A stretch of 64,000 bases of DNA from Nostoc commune NIES-4072 (GCF_003113895.1 NZ_BDUD01000001.1:4709654-4773653); one strand, 5' to 3'; numbered from the stretch's first letter, positions 1 to 8,082 are shown. Notes: a model not told the origin generated them from the sequence alone. Program-made: numbers and translations.

Positions 1-2
1 CA

Positions 3-285
3 GCCTTGGTGCAACTGCTGCAATCAACTACTGTGGATCACGACACCCGTAGGTCGGCAGTAGAAAGCTTAGTGGAAATCGGCACTGGCAATGAAATTGC
101 GATTGCTGCCTTGGTGCAAGTGCTGCAATCAACTACTGTGAATAACTACGCCCGTAGGCAAGCAGCAGAAAGCTTAGGGGAAATCGACCCTGGCAATGAA
201 ATTGCGATTGCTGCCTTGGTGCAAGTGCTGCAATCAACTACTGTGAATAACTACGCCCGTTGGCAGGCAGCGTCAATCTTAGGGA
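3..285 (+). repeat. 105-bp tandem repeats encoding HEAT units
   Basis: Copies begin at 3, 108 and 213, exactly 105 bp (35 codons) apart, and probably continue off the left edge. Copies two and three are identical over long stretches, which suggests recent unequal crossover or slippage; the third decays after about position 260. Confidence 0.9.
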
Positions 286-539
286 AAATTCTACAGAATA
301 ATAAGCATCCCTTTGCGGTAGTTCAAGCTTTAAGTGGTTATTGCCTATTCTATGAGGATCTATTGTATCAGAGGCAGGACTACACTGGGGTGTACTACAA
401 TGGGGAGTACTACGATTTAGCCTGGGAATGCGCCCAGAATATGCCTTACCCCGATTTCTATCAAGCTTGGCATCAGCATAATCTTGTTACTCGTACAATG
501 CGAAGCTTGGCAAAAATCCTCTTCACACGAATAATTTGA
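3..539 (+). CDS. HEAT-repeat protein, C-terminal part (5' end outside window)
   Basis: The frame is open to the left edge, so the gene starts upstream; the internal TTG at 6 is not a convincing start. The visible part has alpha-helical HEAT-like repeats of 35 residues (pattern AALVQxLQSTTVxxxARxxA), then a conserved-looking tail rich in Tyr and Trp (CAQNMPYPDFYQAWHQH). In cyanobacteria this combination is commonly the C-terminus of NACHT-type NTPases, but no NTPase domain lies in the window, so that link is inference. The repeats are nearly identical at DNA level. Nothing here assigns a substrate or partner. Confidence 0.75.
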   Translation, partial: ALVQLLQSTTVDHDTRRSAVESLVEIGTGNEIAIAALVQVLQSTTVNNYARRQAAESLGEIDPGNEIAIAALVQVLQSTTVNNYARWQAASILGKILQNNKHPFAVVQALSGYCLFYEDLLYQRQDYTGVYYNGEYYDLAWECAQNMPYPDFYQAWHQHNLVTRTMRSLAKILFTRII

Positions 540-584
540 GTATTTTTGCAGCAGCTACGTTACAAAGAAAGTTCCCGCGATCGC

Positions 585-1020
585 AACAGCTTGTCAATTT
601 GTTATCAAAACAGAAGCGGACGTTAAGAATAAAGTTGTTTTCGTTACCACAACTTGTGCGTTCGTCCACAACACAAGTTGTTTCGTTGAGAATGCTTATC
701 CGTTGTTACAGAAAACTTGTCGGTTCGTTCACAACACAAGTTGTTTCGTTCAGAACGCTTATCCGTTGTTACAGAAAACTTGTCCGTTCGTCCAGAACAC
801 AAGTTGTTTCGTTCAGAACGCTTATCCGTTGTTACAGAAAACTTGTCCGTTCGTCCAGAACACAAGTTGTTTCGTCCAGAATGCTTGTGTTTTTGTGACA
901 AAACTTATGCCTTCGTTAACAACACTTAAGCAAAGCTTATCAATTAAGTTGTTTCGTTAAGAACGCTTATCTATTTGTGACAACGCTTATGCGATCTTTA
1001 CCACAGCTTAAGCAAAACTT
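585..1020. repeat. Hierarchical 21-bp/63-bp tandem array
   Basis: A 63-bp unit recurs with exact spacing: the element ACACAAGTTGTTTCGT starts at 671, 734, 797 and 860. Each 63-bp unit is itself three diverged 21-bp subunits, roughly CTTGTCCGTTCGTCCAGAAC, CAAGTTGTTTCGTTCAGAAC and CTTATCCGTTGTTACAGAAA. Degenerate subunits continue on both sides to about 585 and 1020. Because 21 and 63 are multiples of three, several frames stay open (for example 536-898, 703-960 and 644-901 on the other strand), but none has a ribosome binding site or recognisable protein, so I treat the array as non-coding. Confidence 0.85.
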
Positions 1021-1068
1021 ATATATACAAGTCCTATATTATTAACGGCACAACTCAGATTCACGACA

Positions 1069-1308
1069 ATGAAAGCAATTGAAGTCAAAGGAACCGTGAA
1101 CGAATGGGGTCAAATTTCTTTAGACAAGCCGTTAACTATAGCAAAACACAGCCGCGTCCGAGTCATTGTCTTAATCACAGAAGAGAATGAAGAGGATAAT
1201 GAACTTGTTGAGTCTGCCTGTGAAAGTTTTCGTCAAGGTTGGTACGATGCGATGACCCGAAATACTATACCTATATCTCAACTGTGGGAAGGTATTAATG
1301 CAGAGTGA
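1069..1308 (+). CDS. Probable antitoxin, RelN-like (type II TA)
   Basis: This 79-residue acidic protein begins MKAIEVKGTVNEWGQISLD, an AbrB/RelN-like N-terminal strand pattern seen in small cyanobacterial antitoxins, and ends with a helix-rich toxin-binding-type tail (RQGWYDAMTRNTIPISQLWE). Its stop overlaps the ATG of a RelE-type reading frame at 1298, the usual coupled arrangement. That toxin frame is broken, so the antitoxin appears to be an orphan. The family call rests on sequence pattern and on the adjacent toxin remnant. Confidence 0.7.
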   Translation: MKAIEVKGTVNEWGQISLDKPLTIAKHSRVRVIVLITEENEEDNELVESACESFRQGWYDAMTRNTIPISQLWEGINAE

Positions 1309-1559
1309 ACCACCTTTGATTCAAGTCAAAGCCACTGCTAAATTTAAACTAATGTGCATATTTTAGCCAAAAAGTACTGAAATATTAGTAATGATATTCA
1401 ACCAATAATAGAACAACTGCAATCAGGAGAATTACCAGGAGATAATATACACGGAGTTGGATATACAATTCAAAATCTGAACAAGAAAACATCTCAGCAC
1501 AAGAAATTCAACAAATATTAGCTAATTTCAAGCAGCAACATCAAGAATTAATAGACTAG
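1298..1559 (+). pseudogene. Decayed RelE-family toxin
   Basis: The ATG at 1298 overlaps the antitoxin stop. The frame runs about 17 codons (MQSEPPLIQVKATAKFK), shifts frame near 1350, resumes as VHILAKKY, meets a TGA at 1378 where a CGA (Arg) is expected, and continues as NISNDIQPIIEQLQSGELPG and NIHGVGYTI. It then jumps, by an apparent internal deletion near 1472, to the RelE-like end SKSEQENISAQEIQQILANF and stops at 1557-1559. The pieces match the order of cyanobacterial RelE toxins, with the central part missing. One frameshift, one nonsense change and one deletion make this a clear pseudogene. Confidence 0.85.
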
Positions 1560-1621
1560 CTCCCTAAAATCCAAGGATAGAAAATGCTAAGATTCCAATC
1601 AAATATGGCATTTGCACAGCT

Positions 1622-2194
1622 ATGACAACCACGCTGCACAAATCAATTTCCTTAGCAGAGTTCCTCAAACTGCCAGAAACCAAGCCTGCTAGTGAATTTA
1701 TAGACGGTCGTATTTACCAAAAACCAATGCCACAAGGCAAACATTCCCGGCTACAACTAAAACTTTGTAACGCAATTAGCCAAGTTGCTGAAGAACAAGA
1801 AATTGCTTTGGCTTTTCCAGAATTACGCTGCACCTTTGGCGGACGTTCGATTGTCCCAGACGTGAGTGTATTTACTTGGGAACGGATTCCTTTTGATGCT
1901 AATGGTGAAATTGAAAATACCTTTGGAATTTACCCTGATTGGACAATTGAAATTCTTTCACCAGAACAGAATACAACTAAGGTAATTATAAATATTCTTC
2001 ACTGTCTAAAACATGGTACTAGATTAGGGTGGTTAATCGATCCAGATGAACGCTTAGTATTGGTATTTTTGCCAGGACAGCAACCTATAGAGATGACTGG
2101 AGATGAAGTATTGCCTGTACCTGATTTTTTGCAACTTAATTTAACAGTTACACAGGTTTTTGCATGGCTAAAAGCAACAAAAATTAATTCATAA
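1622..2194 (+). CDS. Uma2-family (DUF820) PD-(D/E)XK-type protein
   Basis: At 190 residues it has the usual Uma2 length. Landmarks are SLAEFLKLPE near the start, the FIDGRI strand, the acidic motif SIVPDVSVF around residue 80, WTIEILSPEQ around residue 118 and GWLIDPDERLVLVF near 145. The family is heavily expanded in cyanobacteria and has a restriction-endonuclease-like fold, but its biological role is not established. The gene stands alone, downstream of the broken TA locus. An ATG at 1622 gives a full-length N-terminus. Confidence 0.85.
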   Translation: MTTTLHKSISLAEFLKLPETKPASEFIDGRIYQKPMPQGKHSRLQLKLCNAISQVAEEQEIALAFPELRCTFGGRSIVPDVSVFTWERIPFDANGEIENTFGIYPDWTIEILSPEQNTTKVIINILHCLKHGTRLGWLIDPDERLVLVFLPGQQPIEMTGDEVLPVPDFLQLNLTVTQVFAWLKATKINS

Positions 2195-2277
2195 AGATGA
2201 TTAATATTCAGCTAGAAAATGTAAGAAGAATATCCGATAAATTTTGAATTTTGGCAAATTAATACAAGGAGTTTCAG

Positions 2278-3369
2278 ATGACAAAAAACAATAGAAAAAA
2301 GGCTGTTGCTCAAGCTATTTCCACAGCCGTTGCTCTGGGTTGGGTAATAATGCAAGTGGAATCAGCACAAGCTGCTACCTTTGTGGTTAACAATCTCAAT
2401 GATAGTGGCGTTGGCTCGTTGCGAGACACTATCAACATTGCAAATAGCAATGACGTGGTAGAGTTCTTATTGGGGAGTCATCCTAGTACAATTAACCTAA
2501 CAAGTGGGGCAGTTGCGATCGCTAAAAACCTAACCATTAATGGCCCAGGTGCTAACTTACTTACCATCAGTGGCAATAATCACTTCCCCGTGTTTGACAT
2601 TAGCGCCGCCAATGTTACATTTTCTGGGCTAGCGATCGCTGGTAATATCAACGCTTACAATTCTAGTAACCTAACGTTTATTAATAGCACCATCAACGGC
2701 GACAATCTGAAAATAGATAACCCTACTGGTAAACTGACGCTTATTAATAGCACTTTTAAGGGTAAAAATAGTGTGAATATCAATGCTAATGAGGTGACGG
2801 TGACCAATGGTAGTGAGAGTGAGGTTAGGGATCTAAGTAACACTGGTCACGTCGGCAACGCCGGCAATTTAACTATTTCTACTGGTAGCCTAACGATTTC
2901 CAATGGCGCCAACATCAATTCTGAGCAAACCAGCAGTGGTTCAGCAGGTAACCTAATTCTCAAAACCGATCTTCTTATATTGAGATCAGGAGCTATAATA
3001 AGCCCGAGCGCTGGTGGTAGCAATAATTTCGGAGGAGGAGGCAACATAACTATCGACTTCCCTAATGGTTTTATAATCGCACCACCCAATGAATCAAGCG
3101 CGATCGCTGGTGATAGCAATAATTCAGGAGCAGGAGGCACCGTAACTATTACAGCCAGTGGCATTATCGGTACAAGAGTACTCGAACCAAGCGCGATCGC
3201 TGCTGGTAGCAATAATTCAGGAGCAGGAGGGAACATTACTCTTACAACGGATATCCTTTTACTGACAAGAGTACCCGAACCAAGCGCGATCGCTGGTAGT
3301 ATACTTGCTTGTAGTCTGGCTTGGTTAGCGAAGAGAAAGCAAGCAGCGTTTCACAAGGCGAAGATATAA
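2278..3369 (+). CDS. Secreted beta-helix protein with PEP-CTERM sorting signal
   Basis: The 363-residue protein has a Sec-type signal peptide (basic N-terminus, hydrophobic core, AQA cleavage region around residue 33). Next comes the motif VNNLNDSGVGSLRDTI, typical of parallel beta-helix surface proteins, then Asn/Ser/Gly-rich strand repeats. It ends with VPEPSAIAG, a hydrophobic segment and a basic tail (LAKRKQ), which is the PEP-CTERM signature recognised by exosortase. An AAGGAG ribosome binding site precedes the ATG. Two near copies of the PEP region (ESSAIAGDSNNSGAGG and LEPSAIAAGSNNSGAGG) precede the real one. Likely cell-surface or matrix-associated; ligand unknown. Confidence 0.85.
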   Translation: MTKNNRKKAVAQAISTAVALGWVIMQVESAQAATFVVNNLNDSGVGSLRDTINIANSNDVVEFLLGSHPSTINLTSGAVAIAKNLTINGPGANLLTISGNNHFPVFDISAANVTFSGLAIAGNINAYNSSNLTFINSTINGDNLKIDNPTGKLTLINSTFKGKNSVNINANEVTVTNGSESEVRDLSNTGHVGNAGNLTISTGSLTISNGANINSEQTSSGSAGNLILKTDLLILRSGAIISPSAGGSNNFGGGGNITIDFPNGFIIAPPNESSAIAGDSNNSGAGGTVTITASGIIGTRVLEPSAIAAGSNNSGAGGNITLTTDILLLTRVPEPSAIAGSILACSLAWLAKRKQAAFHKAKI

Positions 3370-3408
3370 TTACATATTAAAATAAATCCGCAAACAGTTT
3401 AAATACGA

Positions 3409-3450
3409 AGCCCGCTCAGGCTTATGTCTGCGCGGGCTAATTATTTTATG
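3409..3450 (+). terminator. Intrinsic terminator-like hairpin
   Basis: AGCCCGC at 3409-3415 pairs with GCGGGCT at 3432-3438, followed by an AT-rich tail. It lies 40 bp after the PEP-CTERM gene. Confidence 0.7.
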
Positions 3451-3510
3451 GGCAATTAGTCGGACATAATATTAATGTGCCTGAAACTAAAGTACTTTTG
3501 GGAACCTTTA

Positions 3511-3795
3511 TTAAGCCTCAACTTTTACACCTTTCCAAAATGCCACATAACCCTCAATATTCTTAGCTTTCTCCTTGGCGCTGGGATAATACCAAGCAGC
3601 ATCTTTATTGATTTGCCCATCAACGTCGATACTGTAGTAGCTAGCGACACCTTTCCAAGGACAAGTACTGTGGGTGCTACTGTCTGTGAAGTATTGCTTG
3701 TTAATGCTGTCAGCAGGGAAATAATGGTTGTTTTCCACAACTACGGTATTATCACTCTCGGCTAAAACTGCGCCATTCCAAATTGCTTTCGGCAT
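3511..3795 (-). CDS. DUF427 family protein
   Basis: From the ATG at 3795 the protein is 94 residues and collinear with a complete DUF427 domain: MPKAIWNGAVLAESDNTVVV, the HSTCPWKGVASYYS core and the AWYYPSAKEKAKNIEGYVAF end. DUF427 is a small beta-rich domain of unknown function. The frame stays open upstream to 3942, where it encodes the first 47 or so residues of an IS607-type TnpB, so the longer frame is a TnpB-DUF427 chimera of 143 residues. An AAGGA lies 15 bp upstream of the internal ATG, so the short form may still be made by itself. Confidence 0.8.
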   Translation of the reverse strand: MPKAIWNGAVLAESDNTVVVENNHYFPADSINKQYFTDSSTHSTCPWKGVASYYSIDVDGQINKDAAWYYPSAKEKAKNIEGYVAFWKGVKVEA

Positions 3796-3798
3796 AAG

Positions 3799-3942
3799 TG
3801 AGTAAGTAGAATCCTTGATAAATGATTGCCTAACTAAATAATTAGCATAATTGTATAGATTCTTGGAACGCCATGCTAATTCATCAACTTCTTTGTAAAA
3901 CTGATGACTTATCTTGATTATATGGCGTTCTACTAATCTCAT
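3799..3942 (-). pseudogene. TnpB 5' fragment of IS607-type element, fused in frame to DUF427
   Basis: The fragment encodes MRLVERHIIKISHQFYKEVD followed by a SKNLYNYANYLVRQSFI segment, which is the standard N-terminus of cyanobacterial TnpB. Similarity ends around residue 47. The RuvC and zinc-ribbon parts are absent, so it cannot be a nuclease. Its ATG overlaps the tnpA stop (ATGA), as in intact IS607 elements. Either a deletion removed the remainder of tnpB or the element end recombined into the DUF427 locus. Confidence 0.8.
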
Positions 3943-4577
3943 TCTTCAACCCCATTTTTTTTCAACTCTGCAATTAACTTTTCAGTCTTACGTTTAGCTC
4001 TCCTCAAGCCATAAATACGCTGTACAAACGATGTAATTACTGAAACCAAATCCTGCATCAATTCATCTTTCCCCTCCGGGTGAGCAAGTTCCCAATCGCC
4101 GGGAACCGGCAAGACTGGGACTTGCTCACCATTATCAGCATCATTAACAATCTCTAATCTTTTACCTGTTGCCTCTAATAACAATTTAATGTAGTTCAAC
4201 CCGAATCTAGTCACTCTATCTCGATGCTCTGCAACTAAAATATTATAATTGGAATCTTGCAAAGCATTCGAGAAAAGTTTCCTATTATCATTAAGTCCAC
4301 TGCCAATCTCTTTGACAACTTTGTAAATACGATAACCTCTTGCGATAGAATAATCAGTTAATCTAATGGCTTGGCGATCTAGATTTGGTTTTGCTTCTGC
4401 CGATGAAACCCTGGCATAAATTAGAGCGATTTGCTCTTTTTCTGTTGGATTATCAGACTCAATAATAATCGTCCCTGTCGATGGGATTTGATAACCATTT
4501 AGTTGCCCAGCTTTCCACCAACGATGTGCTGTTTTATAGCTTACTCCAACTTTCTTTGCGTAATCAGATAATTTCAT
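3939..4577 (-). CDS. IS607-family serine recombinase TnpA
   Basis: The 212-residue protein has an N-terminal MerR-like helix-turn-helix (MKLSDYAKKVGVSYKTAHRW) and then a small serine resolvase domain beginning ALIYARVSS, where the first Ser after Arg-Val is the expected nucleophile. The conserved EHRDRVTRFG region follows near residue 118. Length and domain order match intact IS607 TnpA, which inserts with little target specificity. Start and stop are intact, so the recombinase may still be active even though its tnpB partner is truncated. Confidence 0.92.
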   Translation of the reverse strand: MKLSDYAKKVGVSYKTAHRWWKAGQLNGYQIPSTGTIIIESDNPTEKEQIALIYARVSSAEAKPNLDRQAIRLTDYSIARGYRIYKVVKEIGSGLNDNRKLFSNALQDSNYNILVAEHRDRVTRFGLNYIKLLLEATGKRLEIVNDADNGEQVPVLPVPGDWELAHPEGKDELMQDLVSVITSFVQRIYGLRRAKRKTEKLIAELKKNGVEE

Positions 4578-4614
4578 ATACCCATATTACATTTATTGGG
4601 TATATATGGGTATA
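4577..4614. promoter_or_regulatory. Inverted GGGTATA repeats upstream of IS607 tnpA
   Basis: TATACCCATAT at 4577-4587 is mirrored by ATATGGGTATA at 4604-4614, with an extra GGGTATA at 4598-4604. Clustered short repeats at IS607 ends are expected TnpA binding sites; the exact element boundary is not visible. Confidence 0.55.
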
Positions 4615-4972
4615 AAATCAATTAATATTTACAACACTTAACATTTTGACACGATCGGCTTATTTTATCTTCCTTAACGGCTGACTGATATCAGAATTTA
4701 TCCAAGCTCAAGCAAATAGTCAGTAAGGTTTATAGAAAATTTTGCAATACCAGTATTAATTGGTATCACTTTTGTTTATCAAATTAAAAATTAAAAGTAT
4801 TTGCTTCCCTCATGAATATTTCCTAGCATATTGGTATGGAAACTTAATTAGCAAAAAAATAAATTTCAGTTTATAGCTGAAAGTAAAAAGTATGTATAAA
4901 AAGATTAATTTTATGCCTAAAATCACTAGCATTCATATTCATACAGTTAAAAATAAAGAAAGTGGAGCATCA

Positions 4973-5092
4973 ATGAACACAACCGTCAACTCTGACATTT
5001 TATCTAGCTATTCCAAGAAGGTAAATTATCTCCAATCCTTTGATACTGCTTTTATTGCATATCAAATGATGGGTCTGAGTAATTTTGATTAA
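4973..5092 (+). CDS. Short protein related to the next gene (possible remnant)
   Basis: From the ATG at 4973, which has GGAG six bases upstream, this encodes 39 residues; the frame is open further up to an ATG at 4892 with no good ribosome binding site. The segment YLQSFDTAFIAYQMMG closely resembles YLQPFNIAFLAYQGAF in the gene at 5202, so it looks like a truncated duplicate of that gene's middle. It has no signal peptide. It could be a relic or a real micropeptide. Confidence 0.4.
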   Translation: MNTTVNSDILSSYSKKVNYLQSFDTAFIAYQMMGLSNFD

Positions 5093-5201
5093 AGAATAAT
5101 TTAGAAGATAGTGAATTAATATCAAGAGCCTAAAATTGCTAAAAAATTGGATTTTGTTACTAGGTAAAACTAATTAACCTAGCTCAATTAAGGAGAAAAT
5201 T

Positions 5202-5576
5202 ATGAAAATTACAAATTTGATAAATTCTGCACTTATTGTTGCTTGTATTGCTTTTGTACCTGGAGTTGACGCTCAAACAGTTAATAATAGCAACAGTCTT
5301 GGACAAATCAACAGAAATTCGCCTAATACCCGGTATCTTCAACCTTTCAATATTGCCTTTCTAGCTTATCAAGGTGCTTTCAAAGAGCAGGGTATTCCCA
5401 GTGCAGGTAATTTGATATTTCAATTTCAAATAGGAAAACTAACAGCGAAAGATGTGGTTCAGGCTGCTATCAACGCTAATAGGTTACCAGCACAAGTTTT
5501 GAACGATGAAGGTTATGTTAATGCAGTCGAGTCGCAGTTCACATCAATGATCAATGGTAATGATACAGGTAGTTAA
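5202..5576 (+). CDS. Small secreted protein of unknown function
   Basis: 124 residues preceded by an AAGGAG ribosome binding site. The N-terminus is a clear signal peptide (MKITNLINSALIVACIAF, cleavage after GVDAQ). The mature part is Asn/Gln/Ser-rich with the motif YLQPFNIAFLAYQ and an amphipathic helix (GKLTAKDVVQAAINANRLP). I do not recognise the family. A strong terminator follows directly, so it is probably monocistronic. Confidence 0.65.
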   Translation: MKITNLINSALIVACIAFVPGVDAQTVNNSNSLGQINRNSPNTRYLQPFNIAFLAYQGAFKEQGIPSAGNLIFQFQIGKLTAKDVVQAAINANRLPAQVLNDEGYVNAVESQFTSMINGNDTGS

Positions 5577-5584
5577 GTACAGAT

Positions 5585-5622
5585 AAAAAACTCCACACCA
5601 CTTTCGGGATGGAGTTTTTAGG
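5585..5622. terminator. Intrinsic terminator between convergent genes
   Basis: AAAAAACTCCA at 5585-5595 pairs with TGGAGTTTTTA at 5610-5620. A-tract and T-tract on either side of the stem make it usable from both strands, for the small secreted gene (+) and the transglycosylase (-). Confidence 0.85.
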
Positions 5623-5673
5623 TAGGGAGAGAGCAAACTCACGTATCCAACTCGATCATCTCATTGGGCAAAA

Positions 5674-7869
5674 TCACTGCGTCGGCAATTTTGGGTGTGT
5701 AGTCGAGTACTTTGCTACGACTCCAGAAATTTCTGGGTTGTAAAGTCTCAGATAATTCCAATAGTTGCCAAATACTTGCCGCACATAATTTTTAGTTTCA
5801 TCAAAGGGAATTTGTTCAACAAACTCATCTGGATCTTGTGTAGTTTGAGTTTGCAGCCATTTGGAGACATTACCGGGGCCAGCATTGTAACTGGCGATCG
5901 CTAACAGTGAGTTATTGTTATATTGATCGTGGGTGTGACCCAAATACCATGTACCCAGCATGATGTTATCGTTGGGATTTTCTAGGTTTATGGTTTTGAA
6001 ATCTACCTTAATTTGTGGGGCGATCCATTTAGCTGTACTTGGCAACACCTGCATTAAGCCAGTAGCATCAGCGACGGATTTGATTTTTGGTTCAAACCGC
6101 GATTCTTGACGCATCAGAGCAGTTACTAGCAGAGGATTCAGTTTACGCTCAATAGACCACTTTTCAATTTCCTGCAAATAGGGAAATGGATAACGCGCTT
6201 GCCAGTAGCTAATCTGTTTGCTCAGAGCCTGATATTGGGCAATTTCTGCTGGTGTTTCCCGGTCTTCCAATTTAGAAATTCTATCGATTCCGATGAGATT
6301 TTCTCCCTTTGCCAGTCGCATCAACCCTTCAGTAAATTGCTCTGCTACAGTTGGCTGAAGTTTATTCTGAAATTCTGTCTGCCATTGTAACCAGGCATCG
6401 CGGTTTTGACCCAGCAGATACAATTCTTTGAAAGTATCAGAACCAGCAGGCGGTACTGGACGCTGGGGTGTGACTACTTCTGGGTTCATGACGCGCACGT
6501 TGTCAAAGTTGCCAACATTCAGCCCCAGCATCGTTGCGGCTCGCCATGCATAGTATGAGTAGGGAAACTGGCTAATCACATACTCATAAGCAGTTTGAGA
6601 TTCCTGCTGTTTGCCTAGTGAAGCTGCCCATTTCCCTACCCAAAACCCTGCTCTTGGAGCCAAAATACTGTTAGGGTTGTTGTTGACTATTGGTTCTGCC
6701 CATTGCCAAGCACCGACGTAATCTTTAGCATTGGCTTTACCTTGAGCGATTTTCCAACGATACTCTGCTGCTTCATCAGAATTGCCGTATTTGGCTATGA
6801 GTAATTGCCACGCCTGGCTAGCTGACTTTTGATTATTGAGAGCTTGGAGAGTTTTAGCTTTTTGTACCAGTGCAGTACTAGCTTGTTTGGGAAATTTACT
6901 AATTACCTGCTCAAGATAAGGTAAGCCGTCTTTAGGTGTTTTTGCAGTTTCTGCTAATCGTAGTAATGCAGTTCCAGCTTCCTCGCTGTTGGGAAATTGC
7001 TGTACTAGTTGTTTATAGGTGGCGATCGCTTTTTCTTTATCTTTGCCTCCTACCTGTAACCCCCGTGCAGTCCGGTAGAGGTTACGCGATGTTTTGGGTG
7101 CATTGATATAAGCATTGGCGGCTTTGAGAAATTGACTATTTTCCCAATAGCTTGTACCAATGAGTTCCCAGTCTTCAGGTTTTAGGGTGGGCTGTTTTAC
7201 TAGCTGATCCAAAACACCCACTATGCCAGGTTGGTCATAGGCATATTTAGCCAAAATCAATTGTAACTGTGGCTGATTAGGATTTGCTTGCAAGCGTTTA
7301 CGAATTATTTCCCAAGTCAGAGGGTTGGAAGGAAATTGAGCGATCGCTATTTCCTGTTGCTTCGGTTGGGCAATCAGATATAGTGCTTTCACCGTGGCCG
7401 CTTCTTTGGGATACAGTTTCAGCACACTTTGCCTGAGATCCGAGGCTTTGCCGTCTTCGCCCAGGATATCTTGTGCCTGCGCCTGTTTCAGCAAAATATA
7501 GGGCGCGAGGATAGGATAGTCTTTCTCTAGCCCGTCGAGTAAAGCCAGCGCTTTTTGCGCTTGGGTTCTTTCAACGTAATCACTCGCCAAAAGATAACGA
7601 GCGCGATTTCGATCTAGCGATCGCGACTGCCCGGCAATCTCTGCTAGTTTTGCCGCCCGTTCTGGTAGCGATTGTGATATCAGTGGAAGGACGGCTGATT
7701 GGGCAATGCTACCCTCTGATGTTTGCTCTGCTTGATTCTGACTCAGTTTGAGCCATTTACCCAGAGACTTGCCAATCTGAGGTGCTGATACCATTGCCCC
7801 AGCTAAAAAGGCAAACAGTGCCGCACCCGCAATTATCGAAATTTGCTTTTTCTGTAGTTTCTTCAGCAT
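5674..7869 (-). CDS. slt: Soluble lytic murein transglycosylase (Slt70-like)
   Basis: This 731-residue protein starts with a membrane anchor or signal (residues about 10-32), followed by a long alpha-helical TPR-like superhelix (about 60-560) and a C-terminal SLT domain (about 578-715). The SLT domain shows the catalytic Glu in ALMRQESRF (about residue 589), the ATGLMQVLPSTA motif and the ASYNAGPGNV motif. It cleaves the MurNAc-GlcNAc bond of peptidoglycan with formation of 1,6-anhydroMurNAc and acts in the periplasm. Length is in the usual range. It is monocistronic by context. Confidence 0.93.
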   Translation of the reverse strand: MLKKLQKKQISIIAGAALFAFLAGAMVSAPQIGKSLGKWLKLSQNQAEQTSEGSIAQSAVLPLISQSLPERAAKLAEIAGQSRSLDRNRARYLLASDYVERTQAQKALALLDGLEKDYPILAPYILLKQAQAQDILGEDGKASDLRQSVLKLYPKEAATVKALYLIAQPKQQEIAIAQFPSNPLTWEIIRKRLQANPNQPQLQLILAKYAYDQPGIVGVLDQLVKQPTLKPEDWELIGTSYWENSQFLKAANAYINAPKTSRNLYRTARGLQVGGKDKEKAIATYKQLVQQFPNSEEAGTALLRLAETAKTPKDGLPYLEQVISKFPKQASTALVQKAKTLQALNNQKSASQAWQLLIAKYGNSDEAAEYRWKIAQGKANAKDYVGAWQWAEPIVNNNPNSILAPRAGFWVGKWAASLGKQQESQTAYEYVISQFPYSYYAWRAATMLGLNVGNFDNVRVMNPEVVTPQRPVPPAGSDTFKELYLLGQNRDAWLQWQTEFQNKLQPTVAEQFTEGLMRLAKGENLIGIDRISKLEDRETPAEIAQYQALSKQISYWQARYPFPYLQEIEKWSIERKLNPLLVTALMRQESRFEPKIKSVADATGLMQVLPSTAKWIAPQIKVDFKTINLENPNDNIMLGTWYLGHTHDQYNNNSLLAIASYNAGPGNVSKWLQTQTTQDPDEFVEQIPFDETKNYVRQVFGNYWNYLRLYNPEISGVVAKYSTTHPKLPTQ

Positions 7870-8082
7870 GAATACCCGCTGAAAAGTTCCGATGAATTTC
7901 TTGAAACTTTAACACTCTTAACCATCAGTCTTACCAATTTTTTATTTTAGATTTTTAATTTTATGTAGAAAAATACTAATTTTCAATCCTACTGTTGGCA
8001 GTAATGAGTAGCTAACACATATTAGATCCTATTGCATCTATCTTTGGTATATCATAAATGATTTGTCAGACGAGCAGAGAAG

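Noticed and set aside
536..960. Overlapping open frames in the 63-bp array as genes
   Set aside because: Frames stay open only because the period is a multiple of three. No ribosome binding site, no domain, and frames on both strands are equally open.
585..1020. Possible CRISPR array
   Set aside because: The periodic units are continuous and similar throughout; there are no unique spacers between constant repeats and no cas genes nearby.
2847..3236. 129-codon minus-strand frame inside the PEP-CTERM gene
   Set aside because: It is the antisense of a repetitive Gly/Asn/Ser-rich coding region, so it is open by composition only.
3730..3750. ACTACGGTATT near 3738 as a member of the sulfur motif
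   Set aside because: It lies inside the DUF427 coding sequence with no sulfur gene nearby; single TACGGTA 7-mers are expected several times by chance.
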